Source: JABDGR01 sp035546135 (GTDB lineage Bacteria; Verrucomicrobiota; Verrucomicrobiia; Opitutales; JABDGR01). Taken from it: a DNA stretch of 29,285 nucleotides. Of this stretch, positions 20,970-29,285 are shown one piece after another. How positions within the stretch are numbered: position 1 is the first letter of the stretch; each line of letters starts with the position of its first letter. Both the position numbers and the translations under genes were made by a program. The stretch spans positions 1-29,285 of the forward strand of contig DASZWY010000166.1 in the NCBI GenBank assembly GCA_035546135.1, given 5' to 3'. Under the pieces are notes generated by a model. The model was not told the DNA's origin. It saw only the letters and a list, made by a program, of their open reading frames with translations, and did no database searches.

Positions 20970-22223
20970 TCAGGCGAATTTTTGCAAACCGGCCGGCGCG
21001 CGATGCGCCTGGACGGCCTCCAGCCAATCCACCAGCCGGTCGGCCATGATGGTGCGGTCAAATTTCGTTTCCGCGAGACGCCGGGCGTTCCGGCCAAACT
21101 CCGTGCGCAGGTCCGGCACATCGGCCAATTTGCAGAGCGCGTCGGCCAGCGCGGCCGGTTGCTCGGGCGGCACGGCCAGGCCGCAGCGGTTCGCGGTGAT
21201 TAATTCCGCCAGCCAGCCGGGATAATTGTTGATGACCGGCAGGCCGGCGGCGAGGTAATCAAAAAATTTGTTTGGCGAAGTGCCGTAATAAAACGCCGGC
21301 ACGTTGGCCAAAATCATCAGGCCGGCGTCGGCGCTGCGGATGACTTCGTTGAGCCGGGGCTTGGGCATCAGTCCGTAAAAGCGGCAATTGTCGAGCCCCT
21401 CCTGCTGCGCCCGCTTGACCAGGTGTGGTTTCATTTTGCCATCGCCGATGAAGGCCAGCACGATGTCGCGGCGACCGCGTTTTTTGAGCTCGGCGGCCGC
21501 ATCGAGGACGGCGTCCAAGCCGTTGGCCAGGCCGTGCGCGCCGGTGAAAACCGCGACAAAGTCCTGCGGACCCACCCCCTCCAGCCGCAGGTCGGCGCGG
21601 CGGCCTGGAGTGAAGATGTCGAGGTCGGCGGCGTTGGGGATGACCGTGATGGGCAGGCGGGCGCGGCTGCGCCGGGCAATGCCTTCCCCAATGCCCGGGG
21701 AAAGCCCGACGCAGGCCGACGCGGTGCGATAACTGAGCCATTCGAGCGCACTGAGCCCGGCCAGGACGAAGGGGTTTTTCACCACGCCCATCGCCTTGGG
21801 CAGTTCCGGCCAAAGGTCGCGCACTTCAAAGACAAACGGCTTGCCGCGAAAAATGCGCGCGAAAATGCCGGGAATGCCCGCGGTGAGCGGCGTGCTCGAG
21901 GCGAACAGCAAATCATAATCCAGCTTGAACGCGAGGCCGACGCCTTGCGCGGCGAATTTGAGGAACACCGCCGCGCGTTGCGGCAGGCTTTGATAATTGG
22001 AATACGCGAGATTGAACTGGATGATCTCGACGCCATCAATGACCCCCCGGCGATAAGGGCCCGCGAACGGCGCGGCCAACTCGAGTGGCTTGGTTTCCTC
22101 GTGCACGCACACCATCGTCACCCGATGCCCGCGGGCGATGAGCCGCCGCGCAAATTCATAAGAGCGCGAACCGCCCATGCCGCGCGGCGTGACAAAATAC
22201 TGGTGGAAATACAAGACGTGCAT
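20970..22223 (-). CDS. Glycosyltransferase family 4 (WbuB/WcaI-like)
   Basis: This 417-residue GT-B enzyme begins MHVLYFHQYFVTPRGMGG and has a typical N-terminal acceptor domain (VFEVRDLWPELP) and a C-terminal nucleotide-sugar domain (VIPNAADLDIFTPG, FTGAHGLANGLDAVLDA). The donor-site segment reads TSPNKFFDYLAAGLPVI, the pattern of the WbuB/WcaI branch. In that branch the enzymes add an amino sugar such as FucNAc or ManNAc to a lipid-linked sugar. The stop of the heparinase-like gene is only 2 bases upstream, and the next gene (initiating transferase) starts 35 bases after its stop. It should add the second or a later sugar of the repeat unit. The donor sugar cannot be named from sequence. 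Confidence 0.93.
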   Translation of the reverse strand: MHVLYFHQYFVTPRGMGGSRSYEFARRLIARGHRVTMVCVHEETKPLELAAPFAGPYRRGVIDGVEIIQFNLAYSNYQSLPQRAAVFLKFAAQGVGLAFKLDYDLLFASSTPLTAGIPGIFARIFRGKPFVFEVRDLWPELPKAMGVVKNPFVLAGLSALEWLSYRTASACVGLSPGIGEGIARRSRARLPITVIPNAADLDIFTPGRRADLRLEGVGPQDFVAVFTGAHGLANGLDAVLDAAAELKKRGRRDIVLAFIGDGKMKPHLVKRAQQEGLDNCRFYGLMPKPRLNEVIRSADAGLMILANVPAFYYGTSPNKFFDYLAAGLPVINNYPGWLAELITANRCGLAVPPEQPAALADALCKLADVPDLRTEFGRNARRLAETKFDRTIMADRLVDWLEAVQAHRAPAGLQKFA

Positions 22224-22225
22224 CG

Positions 22226-24154
22226 TCAGGCAACGAGCTGAAACCGGGTGCTCACCGTCAATTGTTTATCCACGTCGAAAAGCAACTCGAGGGACACCGC
22301 CGGCTCGACCGCCAGATAGTGCCGCGACCACCAGCCCCGGGCGGAAGCCGGGTCGGCGCGGACCAGGCTGGCCGAAACCGCCGGCACGGGACTTTTCCAT
22401 GAGACGGCATAAACTCCGCCCTCGATGTTCACTGAGACGGCGCCAGCGGCCTCATCGAGTTGCCAAGGGAGGTCCGCCAGCAGCCAGTGGAGGCGCACTT
22501 GCCCGGGATTTTGCAGGATGACGCTGTCGGTGATGAAGAAAACTCCCGCTTGAGGCGTGGATATTTCCCGTTCGATTTGCGCGCTTTTTTTGTAGCCGTC
22601 GTGGCTCGCGCAAAAAGATCGGCCATCGGGGGAAATTTCCGCGGCGCCCTCGGGCCAGGGGAGATAAAGAAACCGGCTGGCTTTTTCGAGCGGTTCACGG
22701 TCCGCCAGCATGGCGACATTGTGCATCGCCGCCTGGCCGAAAGCGTTGCCCAGCGGCGGTGGCGCATTGTTCGAGTAGGAGCCGGCATCATGCGCCATCG
22801 CCCGGCCGCGCCACCAGACATCGGCATGGAGCATGTCGGCCTGGCCCGGACGATGGCGGAAATGCGTGGGACAACGCAGAAACAAGCGGGCCTCGCCGGA
22901 AGTCCACTGGCAGCAGCCCGCGTTGGGCACGTGCCAGCGCTCCGGCATCGCTTCCTTGCACAACGGCAGGTAGTCGGGACTCTGGCCAGTCAGCCAAAAG
23001 GCGGCTTCATCCCATGGGCCCGGGGGATAAACGCGCCGGTTGTTGAGCAACACTTCCCCGGCCTGCACCGTACCGCGAAAATCATCAAACGCGCCCTCCT
23101 CGAGCGGCAGAACTCTCGCGCCATCGTTTGCCCCGTAGAGCGGCGCGCCGCCGGATTGCGGATCCACCATGGCGGACAAGAATGCCAAAGCTTTTCGCGC
23201 CTGGTTTTCCAGCCAGTCCGGCGGTGTTTCACCGGCCCGGCGACAGAGCGAAATCATCCAATACAAATCGTGCAGTAAAACCCGGTGATAGACCAGCGAG
23301 TGCTGGGAAAAACCGCCGTCGGCATATACCAAATCAGCGAGTTGCTCGCGCAAGTGCCGCCAGCCTCGTTCGCGCCAGACGCGGGTCTCCTCCGTCGGGG
23401 CCAGCAAAAAGCTCGCCGTCAGCAACCCGCTACACTCGCTCACTCCGTGGTTGTTGGACTGGCTGAGCGCGTAGTCGAGATTGGCGGCGATTCGCCGGCC
23501 GGTCGCCAATACGAAGCGCGACCATAATTGCCGGCGGGCGGGCGTGGCCGTAGGCAGGCGCCCGAACTCGGCGAGGGCAAAAGTGGCGCCGAACAGGCGA
23601 AAGGCGGATTCCTGGCCGCATTTCCAGTTTACCCCGGCATTGGGTGGATTCTGCGCGCACCAATCCTCCAAAAGTTTCCAAAACAACTCGGCCATTCGTG
23701 CTTCGCGGGTGCGGGCATGAGCGCGGGCCAGTGTGAATGCCCAGGCCAAGCGGCTCGGCTCCCAAATTGCCTTGATGTCGCCGAAGTCAAAATCGCCCAG
23801 CTCGGACCAATGGCGTCCGCGTGGCGCCGTCTGGCCGGTAAAGGCATTTTTATGCCAGTCTGGCGGCATGCCCAAATGTTTGAGATGGTGGGAAAAGAAA
23901 ACGAATTCACCCAGCGCCACGCCATCGGCTTCGGTCACGCACCGGTTCCCCCACCCCCGGCCAGCCGCGGGAAACTCCGGCGCACACAGCCATTCCGGCA
24001 AAAACGCGTCAACCTCGACTTGCTCCCAAGCCCGCAACGGCGCGCGGCGCTTCATCACGCCGAGGCGCAGTCGCAAGGCGTAGCGGAGGCGGAAGGCCAC
24101 CCACCCCGGCCCAAGAAACCGTAAAATCAACCCCGCTTTGCGGAAAAAATTCAT
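22226..24154 (-). CDS. Heparinase II/III family polysaccharide lyase-like protein
   Basis: This 642-residue protein has an N-terminal alpha-toroid (about 80-340) and a C-terminal beta-sandwich (about 400-640), as in heparinase II/III enzymes. Landmarks are SQSNNHGVSE (231-240, Asn235 and His236), DGGFSQHSLVYHR (279-291), ADMLHADVWW (439-448) and HDAGSY (455-460). Such lyases cleave uronic-acid-containing glycans by beta-elimination. Copies inside polysaccharide gene clusters are thought to trim or modify the product. I see no signal peptide: the N-terminus is basic and helical (MNFFRKAGLILRFLGPG), so the site of action is unclear. It overlaps the wecC stop by 4 bases, which ties it to UDP-ManNAcA synthesis. 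A uronic acid from WecC would be a natural target. Confidence 0.92.
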   Translation of the reverse strand: MNFFRKAGLILRFLGPGWVAFRLRYALRLRLGVMKRRAPLRAWEQVEVDAFLPEWLCAPEFPAAGRGWGNRCVTEADGVALGEFVFFSHHLKHLGMPPDWHKNAFTGQTAPRGRHWSELGDFDFGDIKAIWEPSRLAWAFTLARAHARTREARMAELFWKLLEDWCAQNPPNAGVNWKCGQESAFRLFGATFALAEFGRLPTATPARRQLWSRFVLATGRRIAANLDYALSQSNNHGVSECSGLLTASFLLAPTEETRVWRERGWRHLREQLADLVYADGGFSQHSLVYHRVLLHDLYWMISLCRRAGETPPDWLENQARKALAFLSAMVDPQSGGAPLYGANDGARVLPLEEGAFDDFRGTVQAGEVLLNNRRVYPPGPWDEAAFWLTGQSPDYLPLCKEAMPERWHVPNAGCCQWTSGEARLFLRCPTHFRHRPGQADMLHADVWWRGRAMAHDAGSYSNNAPPPLGNAFGQAAMHNVAMLADREPLEKASRFLYLPWPEGAAEISPDGRSFCASHDGYKKSAQIEREISTPQAGVFFITDSVILQNPGQVRLHWLLADLPWQLDEAAGAVSVNIEGGVYAVSWKSPVPAVSASLVRADPASARGWWSRHYLAVEPAVSLELLFDVDKQLTVSTRFQLVA

Positions 24155-25404
24155 TTCCAGAATCCACGCGTGTCCACCACTGCTTTGCCTTCGAGCTTTT
24201 TCCGGTCAATGTCGCCAAACACCCGGTGGCTGACCAGCAAGACCACCACGTTGGACCGCGCCAGGGCGGTGGACGCGTCCACCAATTTTACTTTGCCACC
24301 CGCAGCGAGCGGGTTGGGCAGCATTTTAATGTGGGGCTCCACGGCGAGAATTTCACCGAGGTCGTCATGGGCCAGGTGTTCGACAATCTCCACCGCCGGA
24401 CTTTCCCGCAAGTCGTCCACGTCCGCCTTGAAGGCGAGTCCGAAGCAAGCGATGACCGGCTGGGGAAATTGCGCCGCCGCCTGGCGAATCCATTCCCGCA
24501 CGCGCTCGGGTTTGGAGTCGTTGACTTCGCGGGCGGTGCGAATCAGCCGGGCCTCATCGGGCGCGGCGTCCACAATGAACCAGGGGTCCACCGCGATGCA
24601 GTGCCCGCCGACCCCGGGGCCGGGCTGGAGAATTTTCACGCGCGGGTGCCGGTTCGCGAGGCGAATCAGTTCCCAGACGTTGATGTCCAGTTTCTCGCAA
24701 ACCAGCGAAAGCTCGTTGGCGAAGGCGATATTCACATCGCGGAAGGAATTTTCCGTGAGCTTGGCCAGTTCAGCGGTGCGCGCGTCGGTGAGAAAAATTT
24801 CGCCCGTGCAGAAAGCGCGGTAGAGGTCGCGGGCGGCAGTCGCGGCCTCCGGTGTCAACCCGCCCGCAATCCGGTCGTTGGCGACCAACTCCTTCAGCAT
24901 CTGGCCGGGCAGGATGCGCTCGGGGCAATGGGCAAAGCGCAGCGAAGCGCCCAGGGACATGGCCTCAGGCTTTCGCAAGCGCTGCAATTCCTCCCGCAAC
25001 CAGTCCCGGACTTTCTCCGTCGTGCCAACCGGGCTGGTGGACTCGAGAATTATCAGCGCCCCGGCAGGAACAACGGGGGCGATGGACCGCGTGGCTTGCT
25101 CGACAAAAGCAAGGTCCGGTGTTTTACGCTGGTCGGCCTCTTTGCGAAACGGCGTGGGCACGGCAATGATATAAGTCGCCGCGGGCGAGGGTTGGCGGGC
25201 GGCGCGGAGATTGCCGCTCTGCACTGCTGCGCGGACGAGCACATCCAAATCCGGTTCCTCAATGTGAATCTTCCCGGCGTTGATGGTTTCGACCACCTGC
25301 GGTACCACGTCCACCCCGAGGACCTTTTTGCCGCGGGTGGCGAAAATTGAGGCGGTGGGCAGGCCAATATAGCCGAGGCCCAGGACGCAAATGTCGTCGT
25401 TCAT
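24151..25404 (-). CDS. wecC: UDP-N-acetyl-D-mannosamine dehydrogenase
   Basis: The ATG at 25404 gives 417 residues, the usual length; the frame is open upstream, but only inside wecB. It oxidises UDP-ManNAc to UDP-ManNAcA with two NAD turnovers in the cytoplasm. The NAD loop is VLGLGYIGLPTA (7-18). The middle domain has KLTENSFRDVNIAFANEL, and the catalytic Cys269 sits in PGPGVGGHCIAVDPWF. The C-terminal UDP-binding domain has FGLAFKADVDDLRESPA. UDP-glucose dehydrogenases share this fold, but the tandem with wecB and the sequence type favour the ManNAc enzyme. It starts 7 bases after wecB and overlaps the heparinase-like gene by 4 bases. Confidence 0.95.
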   Translation of the reverse strand: MNDDICVLGLGYIGLPTASIFATRGKKVLGVDVVPQVVETINAGKIHIEEPDLDVLVRAAVQSGNLRAARQPSPAATYIIAVPTPFRKEADQRKTPDLAFVEQATRSIAPVVPAGALIILESTSPVGTTEKVRDWLREELQRLRKPEAMSLGASLRFAHCPERILPGQMLKELVANDRIAGGLTPEAATAARDLYRAFCTGEIFLTDARTAELAKLTENSFRDVNIAFANELSLVCEKLDINVWELIRLANRHPRVKILQPGPGVGGHCIAVDPWFIVDAAPDEARLIRTAREVNDSKPERVREWIRQAAAQFPQPVIACFGLAFKADVDDLRESPAVEIVEHLAHDDLGEILAVEPHIKMLPNPLAAGGKVKLVDASTALARSNVVVLLVSHRVFGDIDRKKLEGKAVVDTRGFWK

Positions 25405-25411
25405 GATAAAA

Positions 25412-26569
25412 TCAGGCGAGGGATTGTTCCAAAATTTCACGGATACGGCGGCTGGCCTGGCCGTCGCCATAGGGATTTTGCAGGCGCGCGCGTGTGTTAT
25501 ATTCCGTGGAATTCTCCAGCAACAACGCCGCTTCCCGCAAAATGCGCGCCGGGTCGGTGCCCACGAGGCGGCAGGTGCCCGCCTCAACGCCTTCGGGCCG
25601 CTCGGTGGTCTCGCGCATGACGAGAACCGGCTTGCCGAGGCTCGGCGCTTCCTCCTGCACGCCGCCGGAATCGCTCAGCACAAAGTGGCAGCGGTCCATC
25701 AACCAGATAAAATCTTCGTAGTCCACCGGCGGGATAAGCGCGACCCGCGGGTTGTGGCCCAGCAGGCGGCGCACGGGTTCCTGCACGTTCGGGTTGAGAT
25801 GCACCGGATACAGCAACCCGATATCGGCATAACGGGCGGCCAGCTCGGCAATGGACTGGCAGATGTCTTCAAAGCCTTTGCCGAAGGACTCGCGTCGGTG
25901 GCCGGTGATGAGCACGAAGCGCCCAGCGCCGCTGAAGTATTGTTTCGCAAAGTCCCCCGGCACTTTGCACCGGGCGGCGATTTCCGCCGGGGTGCGCGCC
26001 GCGCGCCGCAATTTCTCGCGCACCCACAGGAGCGCGTCCACCACGGTGTTGCCGGTGACATGAATGCGCTGGGGCGGAATGCGCTCGGCGCGCAGGTTGC
26101 CGGCGCTCCATTCCGTCGGGGCAAAGCACCATTGCGAAATCGGGTCGGCAAGACGGCGGTTCATCTCCTCCGGCCAGGGCGCCTCGAAATTATAGGTGCG
26201 CAACCCCGCCTCGACATGGCCGAGCGGCACGCGCTCGTAAAATGCCGCGAGCGCCGCGCCGAGCACCGTGGTCGTGTCGCCTTGGGCGAGAATCGCGGCG
26301 GGTTTCATTTCCCGCAGCGCGGCGCTGACGCTGGTGACCACCCGGGCGGTCAAATCGGGCAACGTCTGCCCCGGTTGCATCAAATGCAAATCGCGGTCGG
26401 GCCGCAGCCCAAATACCCCGAACGCCTGGTCGAGCATTTCACGATGCTGGCCGGAGGAAAGCAGCACGGGTTCGAGGGTGGCGCTTTCCCGCAGGGCAAA
26501 GCAAACCGGAGCGAGCTTGATGACTTCCGGACGCGTCCCGGCCACAATGGCGATTTTTTTCTTGGGCAT
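25412..26569 (-). CDS. wecB: UDP-N-acetylglucosamine 2-epimerase (non-hydrolysing)
   Basis: This 385-residue GT-B-fold enzyme interconverts UDP-GlcNAc and UDP-ManNAc. Motifs are IVAGTRPEVIKLAPV at the start, AQGDTTTVLGAALAAF (95-110), GHVEAGLRTYNFEAPWPEEMN with Glu120 and Glu134/135 near the active site, VTGNTVVDALLWV and ITGHRRESFG (221-230). The segment LSDSGGVQEEAPSLGKPVLV binds the uridine diphosphate. It lies 11 bases after the two-domain dehydrogenase and 7 bases before wecC, so the pair forms a standard UDP-ManNAcA module. UDP-GlcNAc drawn here also feeds the dehydratase/aminotransferase branch of this locus. Confidence 0.96.
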   Translation of the reverse strand: MPKKKIAIVAGTRPEVIKLAPVCFALRESATLEPVLLSSGQHREMLDQAFGVFGLRPDRDLHLMQPGQTLPDLTARVVTSVSAALREMKPAAILAQGDTTTVLGAALAAFYERVPLGHVEAGLRTYNFEAPWPEEMNRRLADPISQWCFAPTEWSAGNLRAERIPPQRIHVTGNTVVDALLWVREKLRRAARTPAEIAARCKVPGDFAKQYFSGAGRFVLITGHRRESFGKGFEDICQSIAELAARYADIGLLYPVHLNPNVQEPVRRLLGHNPRVALIPPVDYEDFIWLMDRCHFVLSDSGGVQEEAPSLGKPVLVMRETTERPEGVEAGTCRLVGTDPARILREAALLLENSTEYNTRARLQNPYGDGQASRRIREILEQSLA

Positions 26570-26580
26570 GGATTATGGAT

Positions 26581-28707
26581 TCAATTTGCCGCCGGCGCGA
26601 CGCCGTTCGCCAGTTGAATGGCCGCGCGGCTGACCTCCAAAATTTCCGCGGGAAGAATGGGCGAAGATTTCCCACTGCGGACAGCCTCGAGAAAGGCCGC
26701 CACTTCGGCGGTGTGGCCTTTTTCGGGTTCGCTGGTTTTTAAGGAGGCATCCCAGCCCCAGCCGGTGAGTTTGCGGAAATTATCGAGTTGGAGTACCCGA
26801 CCGGCGGAAAAAATCTCCAGGCGCTCCTTGGGGAAGCCGGGATGCCCGTTCGCCAGGTAATGCACCGTGCCGAGCGAGCCATCCGCAAAACGCAGGTGCA
26901 GGCTCGCGACATCGCCGAGGCGGCCATCCGCGCCGCCGAGATAATCCGCCTGGGCCGAAACCATCGGCGCACCGGCGAAAAATCGCAACAAATCCACAAA
27001 GTGGCAGGCCTCGCCGACGATGCGGCCGCCGCCATCCGCGCGGTCCTGCGTCCAATGGATGGCGGGAATGGCGCCGGCATTGACGGTATAAACCATCGCG
27101 CGTTGGGCCGGGGTGGCCTCGAGCAAGGCTTTGATTTTCACCGCATAGGGTGAGAAGCGCCGATTGAAGCCCACCATCAAGAGCGAGCGTGCGGAAACAA
27201 GGGCCGATTCGATTTCGGCCAGTTCGTCCTCGGTGAGACACAACGGCTTTTCGACGAAGACATGCTTGCCGACGGCCAGCGCGGCCAGCACTTGGCGGGC
27301 GTGCGCACCATGCCGCGTGGCAATGAAAACGACGTTGATCTCCGGGTCGGCCAAAACCGTGGCCGGGTCGGTGGAGGAATTTTCAAAACCAAATTTTTTC
27401 GCGGCGCGGACGGCGGAGACCCCGGCCCCGGAAACGATGGTTTTGCAACGAAGCGGGCCGGCTTGCGCCAGCGCCGGCAGCAGGACGCGGGCCGCGAAAT
27501 TGCCCGCGCCCAGCACGCCGATAACCGGCGTCGCTGCCTTGGCGGTCGCCGCCGGAAGGTGTTTGATCTGTCGCGCGTCGGGGATTTGCCAACTGGCCGG
27601 CGGGGCTTCGTATTCGAGCAGGATGCCCATGGCCGAGCCCGCTGCCACCGTTTCGTAGGCGGTCAGCGCCGCCGGGAACGGGAAACGGTGGGAAATCAAC
27701 GGCTCGACCTGCACCGTGCCCGCGGCCATCTGCCCGAGGACCGCCTCAAAGTTGCGCTGTTCGGTCCAGCGCACAAACGGCAACGGATAGTCATGGCCTT
27801 TGTCTTCGTATTCCGGGTCATGGCGGCCCGGACCGTAGGAGCAGGAAACCTGAAAGGACAATTCCTTCTCGTAAAAATCCGCGCGGTTCAGTTCGAGGCC
27901 GGTCACACCCACCAGCACGATTCGGCCACGTTTGCGGCAGGCCTGGGCCGCCTCGGCCACCGGCGCGCTGCTTTTCGTGGAAGCCGTGATGAGAACGCCA
28001 TCCAAACCGCGACCGTTGGAAAATGCCCGGGCCGCCGCCAACACCTCGCCGCCCTTTGACAAATCCACCGTTTCCGCGCCGAATTGCCGGGCCAGCGCGC
28101 ATTTGGCGGAATCGAAATCCACGCCCAAAACACGGGCGCCATGGGCGCGCAGCAATTGCACCGCCAGCAAACCAATCAGCCCCAGGCCCGTGACCAGGAA
28201 GTTTTCGCCGAGCGTGGGTTGCAGCAGGCGGATGCCTTGGAGGGCAATGGCGCCGGTGACGGCAAATGGCGCTTGAGCGTCGGAAACACCCTCGGGAATC
28301 TTCGCGCATAAATTCGCCGGAATGGCCACCACTTCGGCATGGGGGCCGTTGGAAAGCACCCGGTCGCCCACGCACCAGCCGGTCACGCCCGCGCCAACTT
28401 CGAGCACCACGCCCGCGTTGCAATACCCCAGCGCAATCGGCTCATCGAGTTTTGAGCGCACGGCGGCGACGGTGGGCCAAAGTCCCTCGGTTTTGATTTT
28501 GGCCAGAACCTGTTTCACCCGCTCCGGTTGTTGAAGGGCCTTTTGCAGCAGGTTGGCGCGGCCGAATTCGAGCAACATCCGCTCAGTGCCAAGCGACACA
28601 AGACTGGCGCGCGTCGCGATGCGGAGGGCGCCGGCAGGCGTGCCGGGCGCAGGCGCTTCGACCAGCATGGTCTCGCCGCTGCCAAGGTGTTGGAGGATTT
28701 GTTTCAT
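26581..28707 (-). CDS. Two-domain oxidoreductase: MDR alcohol dehydrogenase-like plus Gfo/Idh/MocA
   Basis: This 708-residue fusion has an N-terminal medium-chain dehydrogenase part (about 1-370) and a C-terminal Gfo/Idh/MocA part (about 393-708). The first has GYCNAGVVLEVGAGVTGWCV (94-113) and an NAD loop TGLGLIG (173-179), but not the usual GHE zinc site near its start. The second has GVLGAGNFAAR (397-407) and the family's EKP (486-488) in HVFVEKPLCL. The link region SYGPGRHDPEYEDKGHDYP is a hallmark of these bi-domain proteins. They are recurrent in polysaccharide clusters, often near heparinase-like genes, as here. They presumably oxidise or epimerise a sugar or sugar nucleotide, but the reaction is not settled. 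The gene is 11 bases ahead of wecB. Confidence 0.93.
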   Translation of the reverse strand: MKQILQHLGSGETMLVEAPAPGTPAGALRIATRASLVSLGTERMLLEFGRANLLQKALQQPERVKQVLAKIKTEGLWPTVAAVRSKLDEPIALGYCNAGVVLEVGAGVTGWCVGDRVLSNGPHAEVVAIPANLCAKIPEGVSDAQAPFAVTGAIALQGIRLLQPTLGENFLVTGLGLIGLLAVQLLRAHGARVLGVDFDSAKCALARQFGAETVDLSKGGEVLAAARAFSNGRGLDGVLITASTKSSAPVAEAAQACRKRGRIVLVGVTGLELNRADFYEKELSFQVSCSYGPGRHDPEYEDKGHDYPLPFVRWTEQRNFEAVLGQMAAGTVQVEPLISHRFPFPAALTAYETVAAGSAMGILLEYEAPPASWQIPDARQIKHLPAATAKAATPVIGVLGAGNFAARVLLPALAQAGPLRCKTIVSGAGVSAVRAAKKFGFENSSTDPATVLADPEINVVFIATRHGAHARQVLAALAVGKHVFVEKPLCLTEDELAEIESALVSARSLLMVGFNRRFSPYAVKIKALLEATPAQRAMVYTVNAGAIPAIHWTQDRADGGGRIVGEACHFVDLLRFFAGAPMVSAQADYLGGADGRLGDVASLHLRFADGSLGTVHYLANGHPGFPKERLEIFSAGRVLQLDNFRKLTGWGWDASLKTSEPEKGHTAEVAAFLEAVRSGKSSPILPAEILEVSRAAIQLANGVAPAAN

Positions 28708-28766
28708 CAGCGGAGGAAAACGGGGATGATTGTGGATTACTTCGGGCGTTACAATCCGGTTGTCTG

Positions 28767-29285
28767 TCAGCCGGCGGGGGGCTGGTGGGCCGCCCGCAAC
28801 CGGTCTTCAACCGATTCCCAGATGAATTGCGTGGCGAGCGCGGAGTCGGGCCGGTAAGCGGCCTTAAAAAGGCGCAACGACTGCGCGACGGCGCGAAAGT
28901 CCGCCGGCTCATAGGCATCGAGCACCACCCCCAGGCCGTGCTCTCGCACAAAACGGGAAACCTTGACCTCCGGGTTGATGACGACCGCGACGCCGGCCTG
29001 AATGGCATCGTAAATTTTGTTCGGGCTGGCGTAAATGTTGTTCACGTTCGTCGGCGGGTAATGGCACAGGATGAAGTCACAGCCCGTGGCCTGCGCGATG
29101 ATCTGCGTTTGCGGGATGGTGCCGAGCCATTCGACGCGGGGATGGCGGGCCAGCGCCTTCGACTCCTCGTCATATTGCCAGCCAGCCATGACGACCCGCA
29201 CCTCTTCGGCGGCTTCCAGCAGCTTGCGCGCAAAGGCGGTGCCGCGGGGTTCGGATAGCGAGCCCACATAAAGAATCCGCAGGTG
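28767..29285 (-). CDS. Glycosyltransferase, GT4-like (5' end cut by window edge)
   Basis: The frame is open to the window end and its last 172 residues are visible. They fit the donor-binding half of a GT-B glycosyltransferase: RILYVGSLSEPRG, then VRVVMAGWQYDEES, HPRVEWLGTIPQTQIIAQA and ASPNKIYDAIQAGVAVVINP. The last segment is like the end of the GT4 donor site (N-K-x-Y-D-x-x-x-x-G). It should transfer a sugar in the cytoplasm during repeat-unit assembly. A GTG at 29267 is in frame but is unlikely to be the start, because the conserved strand begins before it. It ends 59 bases before the two-domain oxidoreductase gene. The family is likely; the donor and acceptor are unknown. Confidence 0.85.
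   Translation of the reverse strand, partial: HLRILYVGSLSEPRGTAFARKLLEAAEEVRVVMAGWQYDEESKALARHPRVEWLGTIPQTQIIAQATGCDFILCHYPPTNVNNIYASPNKIYDAIQAGVAVVINPEVKVSRFVREHGLGVVLDAYEPADFRAVAQSLRLFKAAYRPDSALATQFIWESVEDRLRAAHQPPAG

Noticed and set aside
24226..25350. Plus-strand frame of 374 codons
   Set aside because: Antisense of wecC; composition rich in Gly, Arg, Gln and His, typical of a shadow frame.
25391..26617. Plus-strand frame of 408 codons
   Set aside because: Exact antisense of wecB, which carries all family motifs.

Overview
GC-rich, densely coded bacterial chromosome segment of about 29 kb. Nearly every gene is recognisable by protein family. There is no phage, insertion sequence, CRISPR array, rRNA or plasmid gene. 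The gene mix suggests an environmental Gram-negative, possibly Verrucomicrobiota or a relative: an EpsI-like exosortase-associated protein, an NMT1-type sensor kinase, a long surface-polysaccharide locus, and few clear Shine-Dalgarno sites. This is an inference from gene content, not a phylogenetic result.

Region 1 (1-9.3 kb) is mixed. On the minus strand it carries a truncated phospholipase D/cardiolipin synthase-like gene, a histidine kinase whose extracytoplasmic part looks like an NMT1/THI5 solute-binding protein, a tiny lipoprotein, tRNA-Arg(CCG), an unrecognised membrane-anchored protein and a redoxin. On the plus strand are cysE, a large membrane protein fused to a spermidine-synthase-like domain, and a Tat-exported metallophosphoesterase. 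The spermidine-synthase-like gene is bracketed by two AT-rich spacers. Each holds a perfect inverted repeat and the same 11-mer.

Region 2 (9.0-29.3 kb) is a surface polysaccharide/glycan locus, almost all on the minus strand. In transcription order it reads: glycosyltransferase (cut by the window end), two-domain dehydrogenase, wecB, wecC, heparinase II/III-like lyase, GT4 glycosyltransferase, PglC-like initiating sugar-phosphate transferase, FemAB-like acyltransferase, NeuD/PglD-like acyltransferase, acyl carrier protein, ketoacyl-ACP-synthase-III-like protein, second acyl carrier protein, FkbH-like protein, DegT aminotransferase, FlaA1/WbpM/PglF-like dehydratase, GDP-fucose synthase and a DUF167 protein. 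Several junctions overlap by 4 bp or are spaced by only a few bases, so co-transcription is likely. Two plus-strand genes interrupt the run: an FKBP-type prolyl isomerase and an EpsI-like protein.

Taken together, region 2 could supply UDP-ManNAcA (WecB/WecC), a 4-amino or 2,4-diacetamido sugar (dehydratase, aminotransferase, NeuD), fucose (Fcl; its partner Gmd is not in the window) and a lipid-linked first sugar (PglC-like). The most unusual part is the ACP / KAS-III / ACP / FkbH cassette at 14.9-18.2 kb, followed upstream by NeuD- and FemAB-like acyltransferases. It looks like a dedicated carrier-protein pathway that makes an acyl or glyceryl group to decorate the glycan. No flippase, polymerase, exporter or exosortase is present, so the locus probably continues beyond base 29285.
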